A stretch of DNA of 22,225 nucleotides, from contig JBKPDL010000198.1 in NCBI GenBank assembly GCA_046727855.1, forward strand, positions 1-22,225, read 5' to 3'. The notes under the pieces are model-generated. The model worked only from the letters and a program-made list of their open reading frames with translations, did not search any database and was not told the DNA's origin. The position numbers and the translations under genes were made by a program. The number at the start of each line of letters is the position of its first letter. Positions within the stretch are counted from its first letter, which is position 1. Positions 16,261-22,225 of this stretch are shown piece after piece. The stretch is from DASPWV01 sp046727855 (GTDB taxonomy: Bacteria; Acidobacteriota; Vicinamibacteria; Vicinamibacterales; UBA2999).

Positions 16261-19200
16261 ATGTCCAGGCGTCATACCACTCCGTCGAGACTTGCTGAGC
16301 GACGGCGTCCGCTCGGTTATTGGTCGGCTCTGCTGGCCTTCACTTTTGCAATCACCATCTCAACCACCAATACCAACGCGCAACTTGGACAATCGCAGCG
16401 CGATCTTTCCCGGACGTTCGATATTCGAAATGACAAGCAGGCCCGCGACGCGGCCGCCTACCTCCAACGCGTCCACGCGCGTACCGCCGCGCTGACTGAC
16501 ACCGCCGTCAAAGCGCAGGCCGTTGCAACAGCAATTGCAGATTTGCGAACAGATCGCGCTATCGAAACGGCGCTGAGCCCCGAGCTCGGCACGCTGGAAG
16601 TTGTGGGCGCGAAACCCGGATCTGGTTTCTTGACGGGCCCGTCGGGCGATCGCGTGGGGTCGCTGCGCTCTTTTCTCTCGAACCATGCCGCGGCGTTCGG
16701 TCTCACTGACGAACAGGTGCATGACCTCGTTCTGGTTGCGAACTACGAGAACTCGAGCGGCAACATGGCCTGGGTCGAATTCGAGCAGCGCATCAACGGT
16801 CTCCCGGTGTTTCGCGGGCATGTTCGTGGCGGCTTCACAGCCAAAGGCGAATTGGCGCGCACGACTGGTCAACTCGCTGCCGGTCTCGACGCGACCTCGC
16901 TATCCCCATTGCCTGCTGTAAGTGCCGCCGACGCGGTATCACGGGCCGCCGCGCACGTCGGGTGGGATGTGGCTGTGACCGCGCTCGCTGAAAAGACAGT
17001 CGAAGCCGGCGGACGCCGCTTCACGTTGAGCGGCGGCGGCATGGGCGCTGACGCGACCGCATGGCAAGTGTGCTTTCCGCTCGCGCCTGGTGTGGCGCGT
17101 GTCGCATGGGCGACGCAAATCTGGGGCGACCCCGACGCGTTCCTGATAGTGCTCGATGCAGAAGACGGCACAGTGTTGTTTCGCAAAAACCTGACCGACT
17201 ATCAAACGCAGGCGGTCACATATTCGATTTACAACGACGACAGTCCGGCGCCGGCGTCACCGTCGATCGCCACACCCGACAACCATCTTCAAGCCGCCTC
17301 CATCACGCGCACGACGCACGTATTAATCGGCAACGAGGCACCGTACACGTTCAATAACTTGGGCTGGATCTCAGACGCCGGGGACACGACGGCCGGCAAC
17401 AACGTGATCGCAGGACTCGATCTGAACCCTCCTGACGGCATCGACTCGATTCCCTCGGGCAGTAGCCCGCGTGTGTTCAACTTTGGCTACAACCCAGAAG
17501 TCGACAACCCTGCCAACGTGGCCTACCGAGCTGGCGAGGTCACGAACATGTTTTATTGGGCCAATCGCTTTCACGACCTCACGTATCAGCTCGGATTCAC
17601 CGAAGCAGCCGGGAATTTTCAGCAGAATAACTTTGGTCGCGGTGGCATCGGCGGGGACCCCATCAGCGCACAAACGCAGGACTATTCGGGTACGAACAAC
17701 GCGAATTTCACGACCGGCCCAGACGGCGGGCCAGCGCGAATGCAAATGTATGTGTGGACCGGCGCGAATCCCGATCGCTCCGGCGGTCTCGATCGTGACG
17801 TGATGCTTCACGAATTGACGCACGGCCTGTCGAACCGGCTGCACGCGAACGCGGCAGGGCTGACGAGCAACATGTCGGCAGGCATGGGCGAGGGGTGGTC
17901 CGATTTCTACGCGCGTTCGCTCGCCGCGACGGCTGACGAAAACAGCAACGCTGTCTACACCGTCGGCGGTTGGATCACCAACCTCGCTGTGCCCGGCTAT
18001 ATCGACAACTACTTCTACGGCATCCGTCGTTTTCCGTATGCGCCAATCACGCTGCTCGGCGGACCGTCGAGCCGTCCGTTCAATCCGCTGACGTTTGCCG
18101 ATGCGGACTTCACGGATTTCAATATCTCCAACGGCGCGTATCCGCGCGGCCCGTTCGGCTCGGCCATCGTGGACGCGGTGCACAACCTCGGAGAGATCTG
18201 GGCGAGCGGCCTGTTCGAAGTCCGAGCGCGCCTCATCGCGCGACATGGTTTCGCCTTGGGCAATCAGCGCACCCTGCAGTTCGTTACCGACGGAATGAAG
18301 CTCGATCCGGCGAGCCCGACATTCCTGGAGGCACGGGATTCGATCCTTGCCGCGGCGACTGCGGGCGGCGCCAGCGCGGCGGAAATCGGCGACATCTGGG
18401 CCGGATTCGCCGCTCGCGGAATGGGGGTCTTCGCAACCATCGAAAACACCGGCGGTGCTGCGGGCAACAACACGACGCGCGTCACCGAAAGCTTCAATGC
18501 ACCAGGCGATAGTCTTCCGACCTTCTCGATCGACGACGTGAGTGTCACCGAGGGGAATGGCGGCACGACGACCGCCACCTTCACGGTGACGCTCGCGAAT
18601 CCGACGTCAGCGACACCCCGCGTGTCCTACACCACTGTCGACGGAACCGCGACCAGCGGCGCGACCTTTGCCTCGGCGACGCCGATCACCATTCCGGGCA
18701 GTGGCACCGGTCCGGCGCCGGCTTCGCTCTATCCGTCGAGCATCGCTGTCTCAGGTGTGCCGGGAACGATACAACGCGTGAGAGCCTCGTTTACTGGACT
18801 CTCACATACGTTTCCGGACGACATCGACATCCTGCTCGTTGGGCCGACCGGCCAGAAAGTGCTCCTCATGTCCGATGCCGGAGGGCTGAACGACATCGGG
18901 AACATCAATCTAATGTTCAGCGATGGCGCGCCCGCGTTGCCAGACTCGGCTCTGCTCACGTCGGGAACATATGCGCCAACAAATTACGAAGTCGAGGGAG
19001 CATTGCCCGCTCCGGCACCGGCGGCTCCGTACGAGACAGCGCTTTCGGCATTCAACGGCACGAATCCCAACGGAACCTGGAGCCTGTACGTCGTCGACGA
19101 CGCGTCCGGAGATGCGGGTTCGCTCGGCGGGTTCTCCCTCATCATTACTACCGCGACACACGATTTCGTCGGGACTTCAGGCGAGCTCGACTTCCCGCCT

Positions 19201-20736
19201 GGCACCGCAACGCGAATGGTGAACGTCACGATCAACGGCGATACGAACCTCGAATCACATGAGACGTTCTCCGTCGTGCTCTCGAATCCGGTGTCAGGCG
19301 TGATCGGCGACGGGACTGGCCTCGGCGTCATCATCAGTGACGAAGGCGCACCGCCCACCAGTTTTGCCGACCACTTCACGACAAGCGTCAACACGCCATT
19401 GGACGTCCCACTACCAGGTGTGCTTGCCAACGACTCCAGCAACGGCGGCGGAGCGATGACCGCCACGCTCGTCAGCGGTCCATCTTCGGGAGGACTGACG
19501 CTGAATGCAAACGGAAGCTTCCACTACGAGCCTGCAACCGGATTCACTGGAACCGTGACGTGTACCTATCGTGCCTCGAACACCTACGGAGATGGCAACA
19601 TTGCAACGGTGACGATCACCGTCTTCCCGCCGGCCGCGCCGACCTCGAGCGCCGATTCCTACACGACGCCGTTCAACACGGCTTTGGCTGTCGCAGCACC
19701 AGGTGTCCTCGGGAACGACAACAGCAATGGCGGCGGCGCGATGACGGCTGCCGTCGTGACGAGCGTCACCAACGGCGTGCTGACGCTGAATGGCGACGGC
19801 AGCTTCCATTACCAGCCCAACGCCGGTTACGTTGGCGCAGACAGTTTTACTTACCGCGCATCAAACGCCGGCGGATTGGGTACTGTCACAGCCGTCACCA
19901 TCAATGTTGTCCACCCAACGACGCCCCAACCGCCGGCGAACCTCCTCGCCTACTCGATTGTCGGCAACCTGGTGACGCTGCGGTGGACGCCTGCGACGAT
20001 CGGTCCGGCAGCAACGGGCTTCGTGATCGAGGGTGGCCTCGATCCGGGTCGAGTGTTGGGAAGCCTGCCGACCGGCAGCCCCTACCCGGCCTTCACTTTC
20101 AGCGCACCGACAGGCGCCTTCTACCTGCGCGTGCATCAGCTCTCGGGCGCGGATCGCAGCCCCGCGTCCAACGAGATTCGGTTGTATGTCAGCGTGCCGA
20201 CGCCGCCGTCGCCACCCGCGAACCTGCTCGGCCTCGTCAACGGCACGTCGCTCAATCTCGCGTGGCGTAACACCTTCGAGGGTGGCGCGCCGGCGTCGCT
20301 GCTGGTGGACGTGACCGGTCCGGTGACCGGCTCGTTGCCTGTTGCCTTGACCGATCAACTACAGTTCAACGGTGTCCCGCCTGGAAGCTACACAATCGCT
20401 TTGCGCGCGGCCAACGCAGCGGGCGTGAGCGCGGCGACGAATTCAATCGTGGTTTCGGTTCCGTCCGCGTGCGCCGGACCGCCGCTCCCGCCTGCCAACT
20501 TTGTGTTCTACAAAGCTGGCGGCACCGTGTTCGCACTGTGGGATCCGCCGCCAACAGGCCCTGCGTCGAGCGGTTATGTCCTGAACGTGAGCGGTCCGAT
20601 CACGCTGAGCCTGCCGCTGGGCGCGCGTTCGATCAGCGGCGTGCCTCCACCGGGAACGTACGGAGTGAGCGTAGCGGCGACCAACGCATGCGGACCGAGC
20701 GCGCCGACGGCCGTGCAGACGATTGTGGTTCCGTGA
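16261..20736 (+). CDS. Secreted M36 (fungalysin) metalloprotease with P-domain, Calx-beta, Ig-like and Fn3-like tail
   Basis: A 1491-residue exported protease. The signal peptide spans ~1-41 (RRRPLGYWSALLAFTFAITI..., cleaved after NTNA). A propeptide (~45-330) includes the FTP-like VEFEQRINGLPVFRGHVRGGF. The M36 catalytic domain (~335-745) carries zinc motif HELTHGLSNRL at 517-521 and the third ligand Glu544 in GEGWSDF. After it, ~753-797 and ~964-1028 look like the two halves of one Calx-beta domain (SIDDVSVTEGN, then DFVGTSGELDFPPGTATRMV and HETFSVVLSNP), separated by a proprotein-convertase P-domain (~812-963, with FPDDIDILLVGPTG and NPNGTWSLYVVDD). Two cadherin/Ig-like repeats follow (~1030-1120, ~1121-1218; both with PGVL-ND-SNGGGAMTA), then three Fn3-like repeats (~1222-1491, each opening PPAN). 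It probably degrades external protein. No C-terminal sorting signal is evident. The ribosome site is weak. Confidence 0.93.
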   Translation: MSRRHTTPSRLAERRRPLGYWSALLAFTFAITISTTNTNAQLGQSQRDLSRTFDIRNDKQARDAAAYLQRVHARTAALTDTAVKAQAVATAIADLRTDRAIETALSPELGTLEVVGAKPGSGFLTGPSGDRVGSLRSFLSNHAAAFGLTDEQVHDLVLVANYENSSGNMAWVEFEQRINGLPVFRGHVRGGFTAKGELARTTGQLAAGLDATSLSPLPAVSAADAVSRAAAHVGWDVAVTALAEKTVEAGGRRFTLSGGGMGADATAWQVCFPLAPGVARVAWATQIWGDPDAFLIVLDAEDGTVLFRKNLTDYQTQAVTYSIYNDDSPAPASPSIATPDNHLQAASITRTTHVLIGNEAPYTFNNLGWISDAGDTTAGNNVIAGLDLNPPDGIDSIPSGSSPRVFNFGYNPEVDNPANVAYRAGEVTNMFYWANRFHDLTYQLGFTEAAGNFQQNNFGRGGIGGDPISAQTQDYSGTNNANFTTGPDGGPARMQMYVWTGANPDRSGGLDRDVMLHELTHGLSNRLHANAAGLTSNMSAGMGEGWSDFYARSLAATADENSNAVYTVGGWITNLAVPGYIDNYFYGIRRFPYAPITLLGGPSSRPFNPLTFADADFTDFNISNGAYPRGPFGSAIVDAVHNLGEIWASGLFEVRARLIARHGFALGNQRTLQFVTDGMKLDPASPTFLEARDSILAAATAGGASAAEIGDIWAGFAARGMGVFATIENTGGAAGNNTTRVTESFNAPGDSLPTFSIDDVSVTEGNGGTTTATFTVTLANPTSATPRVSYTTVDGTATSGATFASATPITIPGSGTGPAPASLYPSSIAVSGVPGTIQRVRASFTGLSHTFPDDIDILLVGPTGQKVLLMSDAGGLNDIGNINLMFSDGAPALPDSALLTSGTYAPTNYEVEGALPAPAPAAPYETALSAFNGTNPNGTWSLYVVDDASGDAGSLGGFSLIITTATHDFVGTSGELDFPPGTATRMVNVTINGDTNLESHETFSVVLSNPVSGVIGDGTGLGVIISDEGAPPTSFADHFTTSVNTPLDVPLPGVLANDSSNGGGAMTATLVSGPSSGGLTLNANGSFHYEPATGFTGTVTCTYRASNTYGDGNIATVTITVFPPAAPTSSADSYTTPFNTALAVAAPGVLGNDNSNGGGAMTAAVVTSVTNGVLTLNGDGSFHYQPNAGYVGADSFTYRASNAGGLGTVTAVTINVVHPTTPQPPANLLAYSIVGNLVTLRWTPATIGPAATGFVIEGGLDPGRVLGSLPTGSPYPAFTFSAPTGAFYLRVHQLSGADRSPASNEIRLYVSVPTPPSPPANLLGLVNGTSLNLAWRNTFEGGAPASLLVDVTGPVTGSLPVALTDQLQFNGVPPGSYTIALRAANAAGVSAATNSIVVSVPSACAGPPLPPANFVFYKAGGTVFALWDPPPTGPASSGYVLNVSGPITLSLPLGARSISGVPPPGTYGVSVAATNACGPSAPTAVQTIVVP

Positions 20737-20744
20737 TCGACGAC

Positions 20745-20912
20745 GGGGACCGCCTGCCGGTGGAGACTCACTTCGTGGGTAGGAGACCGCTGCGCGGTGG
20801 GACCGGCGCTTCGCCGGTAGGACCGCTGCGCGGTGGGATCGCCTTCGGTGATTGGACCAGCGCTTCGCGCCGGTATGTTGTTCGACACGTAGCGCGGAGC
20901 TTCAGCTCCGCG
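20745..20912. repeat. Mini-hairpin repeat cluster, left of the small membrane protein
   Basis: About seven imperfect units of 16-20 bp, each a tiny palindrome of the form GGACCG(C)-loop-CGGT (for example ACCGCTGCGCGGT twice, ACCGGCGCTTCGCCGGT, and CCAGCGCTTCGCGCCGG). It ends with GTAGCGCGGAGCTTCAGCTCCGCG at 20889-20912, itself a 9-bp-arm palindrome. Bases 20854-20912 recur with few changes at 21164-21223. Confidence 0.8.
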
Positions 20913-20918
20913 ACGATC

Positions 20919-21077
20919 TCACCTGCCCAAGAGAATCAGCACGCCCGCGATGATCGCAAGTGCTGCCATCGCGATGTGTGGAATCGCGACCGTCAGGAAG
21001 CCGGTCAGGCCGGAAAGAATCAACCAGATCGCAAGCACCGTCATGCCGAGGTTTTGATTGAAGCGAACAGTTGCCAT
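20919..21077 (-). CDS. Small hydrophobic membrane protein, 52 residues
   Basis: The product starts MATVRFNQNLGMTVLAIWLI and ends IIAGVLILLGR. It has two hydrophobic stretches (residues ~11-31 and ~34-50) separated by a short P-H turn, so it is either a membrane hairpin or one long segment. GGAGG lies 11 nt before the ATG at 21077; an upstream in-frame extension is coded by repeat sequence and is rejected. The pattern NLGM-VLAIWLIL-GL...LAI-AGVLILLGR resembles small uncharacterised membrane proteins seen in other bacteria, as far as I can recall, but I assign no function. The gene is bracketed by two mini-hairpin repeat clusters and points against both neighbours. Confidence 0.65.
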   Translation of the reverse strand: MATVRFNQNLGMTVLAIWLILSGLTGFLTVAIPHIAMAALAIIAGVLILLGR

Positions 21078-21112
21078 GGACGCGTTTTCCTCCGCGCCTG
21101 TCATATCACAGG

Positions 21113-21270
21113 GGGACCGGCTTGCCGGTGGAACCCGCTTCGCGGTAGGGCCGCTGCACGGAGGGACCGGCGCTCGCGCGCCGGTATCTTGTTCAACATG
21201 TAGCGCGGAGCTTGAGCTCCGCGATCCCACCGCGAGCGTGAGCGAGCGGTCCTACGGGATCGCGAGCGCC
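21113..21270. repeat. Mini-hairpin repeat cluster, right of the small membrane protein
   Basis: Units such as GGACCGGCTTGCCGGTGG, ACCCGCTTCGCGGTAGGG and GGACCGGCGCTCGCGCGCCG are followed by GTAGCGCGGAGCTTGAGCTCCGCG (21200-21223). Beyond that a unit runs in the opposite orientation (the reverse complement of 21226-21259 reads TAGGACCGCTCGC...GCGGTGGGA). Bases 21164-21223 are a direct near-copy of 20854-20912. Confidence 0.8.
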
Positions 21271-21290
21271 CGTCCCCACCCGCAGGGTCC

Positions 21291-21299
21291 TGCTATCAT
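21291..21299 (+). promoter_or_regulatory. Candidate extended -10 promoter
   Basis: TGCTATCAT matches the extended -10 form TGnTATAAT with one change. Transcription would begin about 21306-21308, right at the ATG of the next gene (21309), so that transcript might have little or no leader. No -35 element is visible. Confidence 0.35.
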
Positions 21300-21308
21300 C
21301 CCGGCACT

Positions 21309-21800
21309 ATGGTGAAACAGACCTTTGCGCTGATCCTGGCGGCGACGATGGGATTTCTCGCGGCGACGGCTGCGCACGTCGATCTGCGCGCACAAGCGCC
21401 TGCACGGCAGGCGGATACGCGCGCCGAGCGGACCGTCTGGTATTTCTACACGGTCAAGTGGGGGTTTCAGGATGAGTTCCTCGACTTGTTTCAGAAGAAC
21501 CACTATCCGGTGTTGCGCGAGCAGATGAAAGACAACGGCCGCATCACCAGCGTCCGGACCTTCGTCCCGACGTATCACGGCGACGGCCGCGCGGACTGGA
21601 CGTTTGCGGTCGCGATTACGTATCGCGATACCGCCGCGATGACGGGACCGGCGGGTGAAGAGGAAATCGTCACCCGGCTGTATCAGGATCGCGCGACGTT
21701 CCAGCGCGAGGAGGCGCGGCGCTTCGAGATACTCGAGGCGCACTGGGACGTGCCGCTCAACGAGATCGACATGCAGACGCGGAAGCCATCGCGCAAGTGA
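21309..21800 (+). CDS. Small exported protein of unknown function
   Basis: A 163-residue protein with a signal peptide (MVKQTFALILAATMGFLAATAAHVDLRAQA; likely cleavage around residue 28-30). The mature part has WYFYTVKWGFQDEFLDLFQK, HYPVLREQMKDNGRITSVRTF, DWTFAVAITYRDTAAM and RRFEILEAHWDVPL. This alternation of a strand, a helix containing F--LF-K, and further strands suggests a ferredoxin-like dimeric alpha/beta-barrel (Dabb/NIPSNAP-type), but this is a fold guess and no active-site residues can be named. No Shine-Dalgarno site lies before the ATG, and a candidate extended -10 box lies only 9 nt upstream, so a leaderless mRNA is possible. It is followed by a short-period repeat and then tRNA-Thr. 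Confidence 0.75.
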   Translation: MVKQTFALILAATMGFLAATAAHVDLRAQAPARQADTRAERTVWYFYTVKWGFQDEFLDLFQKNHYPVLREQMKDNGRITSVRTFVPTYHGDGRADWTFAVAITYRDTAAMTGPAGEEEIVTRLYQDRATFQREEARRFEILEAHWDVPLNEIDMQTRKPSRK

Positions 21801-21810
21801 TCGTGTGAGG

Positions 21811-21838
21811 TATCAGGTTTCGGGTTTCACGTTTCAGG
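21811..21838. repeat. Short-period array (GGTTTC-type)
   Basis: TATCAGGTTTCGGGTTTCACGTTTCAGG contains three GTTTC units spaced 7-8 bp apart, 10 nt after the stop of the 21309 gene. It is short, but of the same kind as the arrays at 705, 4373 and 9848. Confidence 0.5.
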
Positions 21839-21929
21839 AGTCGCCGGCAGCAGGTGGTTGGGGCGCGGGGTCATCGGATCTTCACGCGGTCGTCATCGCC
21901 ACGTGTGTGGGCCGGCGTCTGAACGGTCG

Positions 21930-21938
21930 TGGTACAAT
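21930..21938 (+). promoter_or_regulatory. Candidate extended -10 promoter for tRNA-Thr
   Basis: TGGTACAAT fits TGnTATAAT with one change. It would start a transcript near 21945, giving a leader of about 50 nt before the tRNA at 21997. I see no matching -35 hexamer. Confidence 0.35.
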
Positions 21939-21996
21939 CTGAAATTCGTTGCCTCCGTCCGCAAGAGGTCGTCGCGGGCGTTGACGCATCTCGCCG

Positions 21997-22072
21997 GCCG
22001 GCGTAGCTCAGTTGGTAGAGCAGCTGATTCGTAATCAGCAGGTCGTCGGTTCAAGTCCGACCGCCGGCTCCA
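21997..22072 (+). tRNA. trnT: tRNA-Thr (anticodon CGT)
   Basis: All four arms fold. The acceptor GCCGGCG (21997-22003) pairs with CGCCGGC (22062-22068), the D arm is GCTC...GAGC, and the anticodon stem is GCTGA/TCAGC around loop TTCGTAA with anticodon CGT at 22030-22032, reading ACG (Thr). The T arm is GTCGG-TTCAAGT-CCGAC. The discriminator base is T and the CCA end is encoded (22070-22072). Length is 76 nt. Confidence 0.97.
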
Positions 22073-22225
22073 AAATCCTTAGCAAATTCGCTTAATTTGG
22101 AGAGACTGGCTCAGCGGTCGCAGCGCTGGGCTAACGCCCGGCTAACAAGGGAGAGTGCCATTAGCGATCGATCGGCCGCCCGATGGCATTGACGGGCGGC
22201 AGCTGCCGCCCGAGCGCCTCGAGGG

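Noticed and set aside
22161..22223. Last ~20 codons of a minus-strand gene (ending GRQLPPVNAIGRPIDR-stop)
   Set aside because: Only 21 codons are visible and no family can be recognised, so it is not reported as a gene.
22073..22225. Integrated element or attachment site downstream of tRNA-Thr
   Set aside because: tRNA 3' ends are common integration sites, but no integrase start, no repeat of the tRNA end and no composition break can be shown in the 150 bases available.

Overview
The window looks like part of a chromosome from a GC-rich, Gram-negative, free-living bacterium. The best guess is Acidobacteriota, possibly the Vicinamibacterales. This rests on an Oar-like TonB-dependent receptor with an N-terminal carboxypeptidase-regulatory-like domain, the remnant of a second such receptor, OmpA-type and outer-membrane barrel proteins, a fungalysin (M36) protease with a long adhesive tail, and many short palindromic or short-period repeats between genes. 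The assignment is an inference from gene content; there is no rRNA to test it.

Layout. Bases 2-631 hold the C-terminal part of a PLP-dependent group II decarboxylase, cut by the window edge. Facing it on the minus strand (7521 down to 776) are uvrA, a 3-methyladenine DNA glycosylase and a TonB-dependent receptor, so two DNA-repair genes precede an outer-membrane receptor. Divergent from uvrA is a small outer-membrane beta-barrel protein (7635-8270) with a clear intrinsic terminator. Next comes a graveyard (8424-8963) with the tail of an alpha/beta hydrolase joined to the head of a TonB-dependent receptor.

Bases 9099-16092 carry the most interesting block. It has a PspA/IM30-like coiled-coil protein, a membrane-anchored substrate-binding domain fused to an OmpA-like peptidoglycan-binding domain, an SsuC/TauC-type permease, an SsuB/TauB-type ATPase, an unrecognised two-helix membrane/coiled-coil protein, and a two-part AAA+ ATPase. 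The last five genes all overlap (1, 4, 8 and 11 nt), so they are almost certainly one translationally coupled operon. PspA lies just upstream, separated by 148 nt that hold a large inverted repeat. I read this as an ABC transporter physically tied to the cell wall and coupled to membrane-remodelling or stress proteins. Its substrate and role are not readable from the sequence.

Bases 16261-20736 encode a 1491-residue secreted M36 metalloprotease. Its Calx-beta domain appears to be interrupted by a whole P-domain, followed by two cadherin/Ig-like and three Fn3-like repeats. Downstream are a 52-residue membrane protein (minus strand) bracketed by two clusters of mini-hairpin repeats, a small exported protein of unknown function (21309-21800), and a tRNA-Thr(CGT) with encoded CCA. 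The final 150 bases hold no gene I can support.

Repeats are a theme. At least five copies of one palindrome family (GTAGCGCGGA...TCCGCGC) and four different 6-8 bp tandem arrays lie almost exclusively between genes.
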